The notes under the pieces were generated by a model. The model was given only the letters and a program-made list of their open reading frames with translations. It had not been told where the DNA came from and ran no database searches. A program made the position numbers and the translations under genes. DNA of 64,000 nt from Shewanella sp. SNU WT4 (GTDB lineage Bacteria; Pseudomonadota; Gammaproteobacteria; Enterobacterales; Shewanellaceae), in the NCBI RefSeq assembly GCF_006494715.1, contig NZ_CP041151.1, forward strand, positions 1,178,001-1,242,000, written 5' to 3'. Shown here piece by piece: positions 8,642 to 16,336 of this stretch (position 1 is the first letter of the stretch; every line of letters starts with the position of its first letter).

Positions 8642-9046
8642 CTATCAGTCAATAATACTTGAGTATACCTAATATTTTCGGCCTGCTGATATTGGCGACC
8701 GAAAATACTTCTGAGTTGAATTCGAGGGTAAGGCCAAATCCTCATGGAGAAAACTTAAGTTAGCGTTCTGATTTTATAACCAAAAATGAATAGCTGCGAA
8801 TATAGGCGCTATTCAGGCCTGGTCAATAATTAACCTCGATAAAATTCAATCATTAACAATAGTTGATATTTCAGGCGCTATCGCTTTATTATCAAGTCAG
8901 CACGATGGAATGTGTTGCGATGCTGACGTTAAATAGCTAAACATGTTTTAAACATGTTGATAGCAATTTTACCATTGACTCCTCGCTAATAAAGATAAAA
9001 ACCAGTGAATTGATGTAATTCACCATAATAAGCAAGAGACTCTGAA
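8642..9046. other. Divergent intergenic region ppiB / membrane protein
   Basis: About 400 bp without a gene. It holds a GTCAGCA...TGCTGAC inverted repeat (about 8896-8928) and a directly repeated AAACATGTT (8939-8947 and 8950-8958), each with the palindrome ACATGT, spaced 11 bp apart, i.e. on one face of the helix. These could be operators for the gene at 9047. Confidence 0.4.
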
Positions 9047-9634
9047 ATGACACTGGAACTCATCACTGAAATACTCGGCTGGACTTCAGTCGCCTTTTAT
9101 ATATCGATAACTATTTTTAATTCCATGAAGTTAACTCGCTTTGCCGCCTTTGGCTCAGCGGCTAACGATACCCTATGGGCATTTTTAATGGGATGGTGGC
9201 CTAAAGTCATTCTTAATTTATCGGTAGCATCGTTAAATACTTACCGTTATGCCAAAGATTTTACCAATGCCTCTAAAGCTGTGATTATCGGATTAGGCAG
9301 CGTAATGGCCATGGGCATTGCTTATATTTCTTATGTGGCGATCACAGCTTTTATTGCCTCACCTACTTTAGCGGTAGCCCTACAGTTTGTGGACTTAGGA
9401 ATAATTTTGTTAGCCCTGTATATGACCACGCTCAAGAATTATCGCCTGTTAATGCTGTTTTCTGGCTTCATTGGTATGGCGGCATATTATGGCAATACCC
9501 AGATGATGATCATTAAAGTCATAGTGATTGGCATTATGAGTTTTAAATTGTTATTTGATAAAACTGAGCAAGGCGCTGTTGGGACTAATGCTAATTCCAA
9601 CGCTAATGCCGACGCGGAAACTGCTAAGGCCTAA
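9047..9634 (+). CDS. Multi-pass inner membrane protein, YgjV-like (weak)
   Basis: 195 residues with five or six hydrophobic segments and a hydrophilic, low-complexity tail (Asn-Ala repeats, about 178-195). The opening ILGWTSVAFYISITIFNSMKL and the general topology recall the YgjV family of small inner membrane proteins, but I am not certain. GAGA lies just before the ATG. The gene stands alone with a bidirectional terminator after it. The Asn-Ala tail comes from a short DNA repeat (GCTAATGC/CGCTAATGC) and may be dispensable. Confidence 0.55.
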   Translation: MTLELITEILGWTSVAFYISITIFNSMKLTRFAAFGSAANDTLWAFLMGWWPKVILNLSVASLNTYRYAKDFTNASKAVIIGLGSVMAMGIAYISYVAITAFIASPTLAVALQFVDLGIILLALYMTTLKNYRLLMLFSGFIGMAAYYGNTQMMIIKVIVIGIMSFKLLFDKTEQGAVGTNANSNANADAETAKA

Positions 9635-9666
9635 CGCCTAACGTCCTAATTTTTGATGTTGACCTT

Positions 9667-9696
9667 AAAAGAGCTGACTACGTCAGCTCTTTTTTA
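9667..9696. terminator. Bidirectional terminator overlapping the ydcF-like stop
   Basis: AAAAGAGCTGAC pairs with GTCAGCTCTTTT, flanked by A and T runs on both sides. The stop codon of the minus-strand gene (9683-9685) lies inside the stem. Confidence 0.85.
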
Positions 9697-10243
9697 TGGG
9701 TGCTAACGCTTGCTGATAAGCAGCAATATTGTGCTGCTCGCGAGCCATTACGCTTTGTTCGTGGGCTACAAGCGCTTGCTGCTCTGGTTTAGGCAACGGC
9801 GTCGGCGCTGGCAGATAAATTAACTGATCACGCCTTAATAAAGGCTGCGCCCCGGATAACAGCAGAGCGTTAAAGATAAGCTGCACTCTTGGCATGTGAA
9901 AGTCAGATGTCACTAAGGTGAGTTGCGTTAAACCAAACCTAGTTTTTAACTCAGTTAACGGCGCTAAGCTTAAGCTCGCATCTTCGAAGGTAAAGCGACT
10001 GGCAACGGGCGCTAAAAACTTGTCAGAGGGCACACCTAGATTTACTAGATAGTCTTGTACCCAATTGGCATGTAAGCGCGTGGATTGATTAAAGTGCGCG
10101 CCAAATCCACCAGTACACATGATGAATTGGCTAGGTGCTTGCTGCCAGCAATGAAAGGTCGTTTCACAGCGTGCTTGGGCTATGGAAGATAATTGGCCAT
10201 TAGCTAGATTCGGCGCCCCTAACTGTAAAATTAATTCAGACAT
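9683..10243 (-). CDS. YdcF/DUF218 family protein
   Basis: 186-residue protein of the DUF218 (YdcF/SanA/ElyC) fold. Visible blocks are LILQLGAPN, MCTGGFGAHFN, a region matching S.x.TFEDA (SRFTFEDASLS) and LVTSDFHMPRVQLIFN. These are the nucleotide- or metal-binding loops conserved in the family. No membrane anchor, so it resembles the soluble YdcF type (YdcF binds S-adenosylmethionine in E. coli). Its function is unknown. The last codons form half of the downstream terminator stem. Confidence 0.75.
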   Translation of the reverse strand: MSELILQLGAPNLANGQLSSIAQARCETTFHCWQQAPSQFIMCTGGFGAHFNQSTRLHANWVQDYLVNLGVPSDKFLAPVASRFTFEDASLSLAPLTELKTRFGLTQLTLVTSDFHMPRVQLIFNALLLSGAQPLLRRDQLIYLPAPTPLPKPEQQALVAHEQSVMAREQHNIAAYQQALAPIKKS

Positions 10244-10467
10244 GGTCTTGGTATCTTGAAGAGTTTTTTGCTAGTAAAGCATCATAGCGATCATTTGTCT
10301 GTGATGAAGTCGTGAGTAAGAGGGGTTTTGAAGCTGGGGTCAGTTCAGGTTATTCATAGTTAATTGCCGCGAGCGCTGGAACGGCTAGCTGAAATAGCCT
10401 CTGTGATCATAGGACGCCAGATAAAAAAGGCGATGACCACAGTGGCTATTGCTAAAGGACTATTGCT

Positions 10468-10491
10468 AAAAAAGCCATTTCTTACATGGCT
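10468..10491 (-). terminator. Intrinsic terminator after hmp
   Basis: On the minus strand AGCCAT pairs with ATGGCT over a 7-nt loop, followed by a T-run, just beyond the hmp stop. Confidence 0.7.
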
Positions 10492-10506
10492 ATCAGCTTG
10501 ATACGC

Positions 10507-11697
10507 TTACAGGCTTTGATGCGGACCAAAAACTTCATAGTGCATTTGTTCAGCGCTAATGCCGATGGCAGTAAGCTGCTTGGCGACCATTTGCATGAAT
10601 GGCACTGGGCCACAGAAATAGTATTCGCCATCAAGCGGCAGCTTAGATTGGATAACTTCTAGCTGCATCATGCCGCTAAAATCAAACTGCTCACCTAAGG
10701 TGTCATTGATTTGCGGCGCACGGTACCAAACGAAACTGCTGAGCTGCGGGTTTTTCGCTTGTTTGGCCTGAATGTCTGCACCAAATGCATGTACTTGGCT
10801 ATTTTCGCATGCATGTAACCATAAGGTTTTGCTGCTGTTAGTAGTCAGGCGCTGATTAAGCATGGCGAGCATTGGGGTTAAGCCCACGCCTGCTGAAATT
10901 AATACTAATGGACGCTCGGCGGCCGTCGTGAGCATAAAGTCACCCGCTGGCGGAATAACCTCAATAGTATCGCCCACTTGGAATGCTTCATGCAGTAAGT
11001 TAGAAACCTTGCCTTGTGGCTCAGATTTAACACTTATTCTAAAATTGCGACCATTGCTGCAATCAGACAACGAATATTGACGAATTTCAGTGTTAGCTAA
11101 GCGCGGATGCGTCAACTTTACACTCAAGTATTGGCCCGGGGTAAAAGTAGGCACAGGCATGCCATCCACTGGAGTCAGCTCAAACGAGGTGATCACATCA
11201 GATTCTTTACGCTTAGCGCTAATGGTAAAGGCGCGCGTACCTTGCCAACCACCGGTTTGAGCAGCAGCTTGTTGATACAGAGTTTTTTCTCTATCAATGA
11301 ATATTTGAGCTAAGAACCCATAGGCTTCGCCCCAGGCTTGAATGATTTCAGGCGTAACGGCATCGCCGCCTAACTCTTTTAACGTTTCCAGCAGGTGGTG
11401 ACCTACGATTTGATATTGCTCTGGCTGGATTAAAAATCCGGTGTGCTTCTGAGCGATACGCTCAACCGCGCTGCCAAGTACGGCAAGGTTATCAATATGG
11501 GTCGCATAGGCTGCGACTGCATCAAATAAGGCGGCTGGCTGGCGGCCAGTTTCTTGATTGCTGAGGTTAAAAACATCTTTAAGCTCAGGATTATCTCTAA
11601 ACATTCTTTTGTAAAAGTGAGCGGTTAACGCAGGACCTGCGCTAGTGAGCAAAGGAATGGTGCTTTTTACTATGCTGATGGTCTGTTGAGATAACAT
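10507..11697 (-). CDS. hmp: Flavohemoglobin, nitric oxide dioxygenase
   Basis: Detoxifies NO to nitrate using O2 and NAD(P)H. 396 residues, the standard length. The globin domain (1-140) has distal Tyr29 (HFYKRMF) and proximal His85 (QKHTGFL). The reductase part has the FAD motif RQYSLS, and the NAD-binding GVGLTPML and YFCGPVPFM blocks. The upstream region carries an FNR-type palindrome, an NsrR-like half site and a CRP-like palindrome, which fits induction by NO or low oxygen. Monocistronic, with its own terminator. Confidence 0.97.
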   Translation of the reverse strand: MLSQQTISIVKSTIPLLTSAGPALTAHFYKRMFRDNPELKDVFNLSNQETGRQPAALFDAVAAYATHIDNLAVLGSAVERIAQKHTGFLIQPEQYQIVGHHLLETLKELGGDAVTPEIIQAWGEAYGFLAQIFIDREKTLYQQAAAQTGGWQGTRAFTISAKRKESDVITSFELTPVDGMPVPTFTPGQYLSVKLTHPRLANTEIRQYSLSDCSNGRNFRISVKSEPQGKVSNLLHEAFQVGDTIEVIPPAGDFMLTTAAERPLVLISAGVGLTPMLAMLNQRLTTNSSKTLWLHACENSQVHAFGADIQAKQAKNPQLSSFVWYRAPQINDTLGEQFDFSGMMQLEVIQSKLPLDGEYYFCGPVPFMQMVAKQLTAIGISAEQMHYEVFGPHQSL

Positions 11698-11739
11698 ATC
11701 TTAAACCTTTATTGTTGATGCATGTTTGTAGCGATATTA

Positions 11740-11762
11740 AAGATGCATTTGATTTATATCAA
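11740..11762. promoter_or_regulatory. NsrR-like half site overlapping an FNR/EtrA box upstream of hmp
   Basis: AAGATGCATTT (11740-11750) matches one half of the NsrR operator. TTGATTTATATCAA (11749-11762) is a perfect TTGAT-N4-ATCAA FNR-family box. Both lie about 43-65 bp upstream of the hmp ATG. Confidence 0.65.
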
Positions 11763-11789
11763 ACTAAAGATTAATGAAAATGTTCAGAG

Positions 11790-11805
11790 AGTGATGTCGA
11801 TCACG
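11790..11805. promoter_or_regulatory. CRP-like palindrome upstream of hmp
   Basis: AGTGATGTCGATCACG contains the perfect core GTGA-N6-TCAC, about 100 bp before the hmp start. Confidence 0.45.
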
Positions 11806-11952
11806 ACTTACAAATTCACTGGCAGTCCTTGCTGATGAAGTAGCGAGAGTGGAATGAACTCTAACTCAGGGGCAACGGATCAGGTAATAGCCTTAAGCTA
11901 TAAAGTAAGCATAGCCAAGATTTTACACCTGACTATACTCACAAAGCGGTAG

Positions 11953-13497
11953 TTAGGCGTGAGCCAGTTGATGGCGTTGTTGATTTTGTAACGTCAGTAG
12001 CCATTTGCCGTAGATATAAATACCTACCGCTGACACAGAACCAATAGCAGCAATTATGTACCAAGCCATGCCAATATTGTGGGCGAGGTAAAGCTGCTGA
12101 GTGAGAGCGTCTGCCGACTCGCCGGTAAACTTCACTAACGTAGTAAAAGCTTCGCCTTGGGGAATGGCGGCAACTTCCACTGCGGGCATGCCATCTGTGA
12201 TGAGCTGCTGACGGGAGAATATTTCTTTAGAAGCGTAATGCTCATATAAGCGCGGGCCAAAATAGCCTTCAAGGCCCCAGCCTATACCTTGAGGTAACAT
12301 CACAAAGCCTAAATACATGGCTTTTTTACCTTCAGGGGCAATATTACCCATAAATTCATTTTTCTTAGGTGAAATCATCATTTCCCCTAGTGAAAACATG
12401 GCAATGGCAAAAACCATCATCCACGCCGCATTGGTATAGCCTATGAGCACAAACGCCAAAATACTCAGTAAGCAACCGGCCAGCATGGCTGTGGTTATGC
12501 GATATTTAGCGGTTAAGGCCGCGATTAAAAAGCAGCTGGTCATAATAAGGCCGGCATTTAAGTTGAGCATGCCTTCAGGCATGACTTGGGTACCAGCATT
12601 ATTCAGTCCTAACCAAAACTGTAATATGCCATTTTGGGTGCCTTCTGGGCCAAAGAGGCTAGTTACAATCACGCTGGTATTGACCCACTCAGAAATATGA
12701 ATGGGCAGAACATCAAATAAAGCATTGAATAAAAACCAGAAGCCAGAAAATACCAGCATGTAGTAAATCACAATGGGCTTTTTAAGCTCATGCCACGCAT
12801 CTTTCCATAATGCTTGTTGAGTGATTTCGCCAGACTTGATTTTGGCGTTTCGCTCAAGTCTTGCTGCAAGACCTGGCTCCTTATAAGTGAGCAATAACAC
12901 AAAGTTGAGGGAAATAATGGCGGCGCAGGCGTAAAACACATTATCCCAAGATAATTGGCGCATATGCACAGCAACTAATGGGCCGAGAAAGCCGCCAATA
13001 TTGACGATTTGATAAAAAATGCCCCACGCCATCGATGAGTTATTTCTATGGGTAGCAAGCACTAAGGTACCTTGAATGCCGGGTTTAAATATCCCGGTGC
13101 CGGCCGCAAGTAACATGGCGCCTGCGAGGAACCCCCAAAAACTTGGGAACAAGGCCATGCATAAGTAGCCCGCTATCTTGATGACGGTTGATACAAAAAT
13201 TGTTTGTTTATAGCCCACTCTATCGGATATGCCGCCGGTAAAAACTGGAATAAAGGTCTGCAAAATTGCCCAAGTAGAAATAATGATGCCGTAATCACTA
13301 AGGCTTATTCCCAGCCCCCCTTGTGATTGCGGCGCTTTAGCGTATAAGCCGGCGCTCGCTTTAACGCCGTAATAGGCGATGCGCTCGACCATTTCCATGC
13401 CGCCAACTAGCCAAAATACATAACTTAAACTGGCGATGGAGGCCCACATGCCTAGTTGTTTGACTTCTCTTAAGTCATTGTCAGATGAATCTTGCAC
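11953..13497 (-). CDS. POT/PTR-type MFS transporter (probable peptide:proton symporter)
   Basis: 514 residues, about 12 membrane segments. The N-terminal MEMVERIAYYGVKAS matches the E-R-x-x-Y-Y-G motif of proton-coupled oligopeptide transporters, and GTGIFKPGIQGTL resembles their second signature. These sites suggest di- or tripeptide uptake, but the sequence departs from classical DtpA and a different substrate is possible. The start is a GTG at 13497 with AGGGA upstream. It is transcribed alone towards hmp. Confidence 0.75.
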   Translation of the reverse strand: MQDSSDNDLREVKQLGMWASIASLSYVFWLVGGMEMVERIAYYGVKASAGLYAKAPQSQGGLGISLSDYGIIISTWAILQTFIPVFTGGISDRVGYKQTIFVSTVIKIAGYLCMALFPSFWGFLAGAMLLAAGTGIFKPGIQGTLVLATHRNNSSMAWGIFYQIVNIGGFLGPLVAVHMRQLSWDNVFYACAAIISLNFVLLLTYKEPGLAARLERNAKIKSGEITQQALWKDAWHELKKPIVIYYMLVFSGFWFLFNALFDVLPIHISEWVNTSVIVTSLFGPEGTQNGILQFWLGLNNAGTQVMPEGMLNLNAGLIMTSCFLIAALTAKYRITTAMLAGCLLSILAFVLIGYTNAAWMMVFAIAMFSLGEMMISPKKNEFMGNIAPEGKKAMYLGFVMLPQGIGWGLEGYFGPRLYEHYASKEIFSRQQLITDGMPAVEVAAIPQGEAFTTLVKFTGESADALTQQLYLAHNIGMAWYIIAAIGSVSAVGIYIYGKWLLTLQNQQRHQLAHA

Positions 13498-13657
13498 TAT
13501 GCAGTCCCTTTTATTGTGATTATTGGGTTGTACCTGTGGTGTAAACGAATTTACTCTACCTTGTTTTTTATAGGTGACAAGCTTTGGGCAATATTGTATT
13601 GATGCAAATCAGGATTTGAAGGGTGTTGCGGCGTATTTTCTTTGGGTCATTCATTCA

Positions 13658-13672
13658 GACTAGAATCTAGTC
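13658..13672. repeat. 15-bp palindrome
   Basis: GACTAGA-A-TCTAGTC is a perfect odd palindrome in the gap between the POT transporter promoter and the ybhB-like gene; possible operator. Confidence 0.4.
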
Positions 13673-13673
13673 A

Positions 13674-13702
13674 TATAAAATAAGGAGCCACTAGAGCTCC
13701 TT
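13674..13702 (-). terminator. Intrinsic terminator after ybhB-like gene
   Basis: On the minus strand AAGGAGC pairs with GCTCCTT and is followed by TTATTTTAT. Confidence 0.6.
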
Positions 13703-13743
13703 GTTTGGATGAAATTACTTGTTAGCGAGTGTGAATCAAGCAC

Positions 13744-14295
13744 TTATCTCGTATTAGTTGGCGCAGTTAATACGGCTTTGGCTAAGTCATGCTGCAAAAT
13801 ATAGTAGCCAGCAAGGGCAGGAGAGGCGTCTACTGGTACCCCTAAATCAGCCACATCGAGCGCGTAGACAGTAATCTCATAATTATGAGGTTGCGCCATA
13901 GGTGGTGGGCAAGCGCCGCCGTAACCCATAAAGCCAAAGTCGTTACGCAGCATGCTCGCGCCTTTAGGCAGTTTGTCGCCGCCAAGTGCGCCCGCGCCTA
14001 AAGATAAGCCGGTGGCATCGGCTGGAATATTAATTGTGACCCAGTGCCACCAACCGCTACCGGTTGGCGCGTTAGGATCATACAAGGTCACCGCAAAACT
14101 TTTAGTGCCTTTGGGTACATCACTCCACTTAAGTTCTGGTGAAATATTATCTCCGGTACAACCCCAGCTATCAAAAATCTGCTGATTGCTAAAGGTTTTA
14201 TCATTGGTGACTTGCGGGCTTTCGAGCGTGAGCGCATAAGCGCTCGATGCACTAAAAAGTGCCAGTGCGCAGCTGATAGATAGAATTTGTTTCAT
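13744..14295 (-). CDS. YbhB/YbcL family phosphatidylethanolamine-binding-like protein, exported
   Basis: 183 residues with a signal peptide (MKQILSISCALALFSASSAYA) and a PEBP/Raf-kinase-inhibitor-like domain: DNISPELKWSDVPKGTKSFAVTLYDPNAP and the ligand-pocket residues in WWHWVTINIP and the GYGGACPPP block. Bacterial homologues are of uncertain function. The ATG at 14295 is 5 bp after GGAGG, so the longer frame to 14319 is rejected. Two cysteines (SWGC, GGAC) might form a disulfide in the periplasm. Confidence 0.88.
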   Translation of the reverse strand: MKQILSISCALALFSASSAYALTLESPQVTNDKTFSNQQIFDSWGCTGDNISPELKWSDVPKGTKSFAVTLYDPNAPTGSGWWHWVTINIPADATGLSLGAGALGGDKLPKGASMLRNDFGFMGYGGACPPPMAQPHNYEITVYALDVADLGVPVDASPALAGYYILQHDLAKAVLTAPTNTR

Positions 14296-14366
14296 AACAC
14301 CTCCGGTATTGTTGACCAAGTAAGCTTAGTGCGTGTTTGGCTATTTGTAACGATCAACGTTGAATT

Positions 14367-14651
14367 TCAGTGGGAGCTAGCATTGGTGGCCGGCGGCATT
14401 TGCGCTGGGCCTAAACCTATGATGCATTTCAAGTAGCCTTGTTTCCAGCCTTGGGTAAAGTCTTGCTGGCTGCCTGCGATAGTTGGGGCGTTGTCGAGCG
14501 CTTGTCTTGGGGTGCCAGCACCTGTTAATGCCGATTTACAGCCCATGTCGCGGCCATAATCAAACATATCTTTATAGTCACTGGCTTGGTCGCTTTGGCT
14601 AGCGCAGGCGCTAAGTAATAGCAGTGAAAGAGTAAGAGCAATGAGTTTCAT
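14367..14651 (-). CDS. Small predicted lipoprotein
   Basis: 94 residues with a lipoprotein signal: MKLIALTLSLLLLSACAS, lipobox LSAC, so the mature protein would be lipidated at Cys16. The mature part (DYKDMFDYGRDMGCKSALTG, GWKQGYLKCIIG) has two more cysteines and no family I recognise. Monocistronic. Confidence 0.7.
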   Translation of the reverse strand: MKLIALTLSLLLLSACASQSDQASDYKDMFDYGRDMGCKSALTGAGTPRQALDNAPTIAGSQQDFTQGWKQGYLKCIIGLGPAQMPPATNASSH

Positions 14652-14720
14652 TGTGGCTTCGGCGCATTGATTGAGTCAGCACAGTATAGCCAAAGAATGA
14701 GGTAGGTAGGAGATGTTAAG

Positions 14721-14751
14721 GCGATTTTCATGAAGACTCCATGAAAATCGC
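14721..14751. repeat. 12-bp perfect inverted repeat after ndh
   Basis: GCGATTTTCATG and CATGAAAATCGC flank a 7-nt loop just beyond the ndh stop. There is no clear T-run, so it is either a weak terminator or an mRNA 3'-end stabilising hairpin. Confidence 0.6.
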
Positions 14752-14772
14752 ATTTATCATTAATGACTTAGA

Positions 14773-16098
14773 TTAATGCAGTTTCATTTTTGGACGTACG
14801 GCGCGCATCAGTTTTTCAGCCAGCCACAGTGCCATCATGCGTTTTGCGCCATGAATTGCGTATTGATGCATACGGTACAGGGATAAATACACTAAACGGG
14901 CGATTTTACCTTCAACAAACATGCTGTTTTTGTTTAAGTTACCCATTAAGCTACCGACGGTGCTAAAGCGCGATAAATTCACCAGTGAGCCGTGGTCAAC
15001 GTACTTGTAAGCGACTTCTGCTTTACCGCTACGACGGTTCAAGATGTTTTTATAAACGCAGCTTGCCATCTGGTGCGCTGACTGCGCGCGTGGTGGCACA
15101 AAGCCGCCATCTGGCAATTCACAGGCGCAGCAATCGCCAATCACAAATAAGTTTTCTTGCCCCTTAGCGTGTAAGGTTGGCTCGACCAGAATTTGGTTGC
15201 TGCGAGTTAAGCTTAAGCCTTCAATATTGGCGATAAAATCAGGTGCCTTAACGCCTGCTGCCCATACCATCATTTGCGCTGCAATTAATTGGCCTTCACT
15301 GGTAACAAAGCCTTCTTCCGTAGCTTCATTAATGCGCACGTTTTCCATCACTTCAACCCCAAGCAAAGATAACTCTTTACGGGCAGATGCTGAAATACGC
15401 TCAGGTAAGGCTGGTAAAATGCGCGGGCCGGCTTCAATTAATTGAATTTTGAGCTTAGCTGGCGTCATTTGCGCTAAGCCGTAAGACTTAATCAATTTAG
15501 CTACGTGGTAAAGATCGGCTGATAATTCCACACCTGTGGCGCCGCCGCCGACAATGGCAATATTTAAACTGTCGACATCTGGATTTTGGTGCACACGGGT
15601 AAAGTTATCCAGCAAAGCATGGTGGAAACGCTGCGCCTGGGCGTGTGAGTCTAAGAAGTAGCAATGTTGTTTAACCCCTTTGGTATTAAAGTCATTGCTT
15701 ACGCTACCTACGGCCAGCACTAGTTGGTCATAATTCAGTTGACGCTCAGCGCTTAACAGCTTGCCTTCCTGATCGTATTTAGCCGCCAAGCTGATGTGTT
15801 GCGCTTGGCAATCCATGCCTATCATTTCACCTAGCTCAAAGCGGTAGCCGTGTTGCATAGCGTGCACTGAGTAAATAACGCCATCTAAGTCGGCATCTAA
15901 TGAACCTGTGGCTACTTCATGTAATAACGGCTTCCAAATATGGCTGCGACTTTTATCAATCAGCACAATTTCAGCACGGCCTTTTTTGCCCAATTTATGG
16001 CCTAAAGCACTGGCCAGTTCTAAGCCGCCTGCGCCACCGCCAACTATGACGATTCTGGGTAAAGTATGGGAAGTCGTGGAGTTTTCTGCGCTGATCAT
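14773..16098 (-). CDS. ndh: NADH:quinone oxidoreductase type II
   Basis: Peripheral membrane flavoprotein that passes electrons from NADH to quinone without pumping protons. 441 residues with two dinucleotide folds: RIVIVGGGAGGLELASALG near residue 15 for FAD and IAIVGGGATGVELSADL for NADH. C-terminal NLFVIGDCCACELPDG binds FAD, and a basic amphipathic tail (KRMMALWLAEKLMRAVRPK) fits membrane attachment. I start at the ATG at 16098; the frame extends to 16116 without a good start signal. Confidence 0.95.
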   Translation of the reverse strand: MISAENSTTSHTLPRIVIVGGGAGGLELASALGHKLGKKGRAEIVLIDKSRSHIWKPLLHEVATGSLDADLDGVIYSVHAMQHGYRFELGEMIGMDCQAQHISLAAKYDQEGKLLSAERQLNYDQLVLAVGSVSNDFNTKGVKQHCYFLDSHAQAQRFHHALLDNFTRVHQNPDVDSLNIAIVGGGATGVELSADLYHVAKLIKSYGLAQMTPAKLKIQLIEAGPRILPALPERISASARKELSLLGVEVMENVRINEATEEGFVTSEGQLIAAQMMVWAAGVKAPDFIANIEGLSLTRSNQILVEPTLHAKGQENLFVIGDCCACELPDGGFVPPRAQSAHQMASCVYKNILNRRSGKAEVAYKYVDHGSLVNLSRFSTVGSLMGNLNKNSMFVEGKIARLVYLSLYRMHQYAIHGAKRMMALWLAEKLMRAVRPKMKLH

Positions 16099-16290
16099 TA
16101 TGTCTAGTCTCAACAATAAATAAAATGGGGGTAAATACTCACTTATGCTGCCTGTTTTTGTGAGTTATGTCATCTTAAATGTGCGGCAGCACCCTAGCAA
16201 ATGCTTAAATTAAAACCACAAAAATCCGTATGGTTAACATTTTGTGCTACATTGAATATTTTTGTAGCGAAAAATGCTGTTATTGCCAAT

Positions 16291-16320
16291 AAAAAAGGCT
16301 GTCGGATGACAGCCTTTTTT
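16291..16320 (-). terminator. Intrinsic terminator after valS
   Basis: AAAAAAGGCTGTC and GACAGCCTTTTTT form a perfect 13-bp stem with a GGAT loop, functional in either direction, 17 bp beyond the valS stop. Confidence 0.92.
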
Positions 16321-16336
16321 AGAACTCAAGTGTGAG

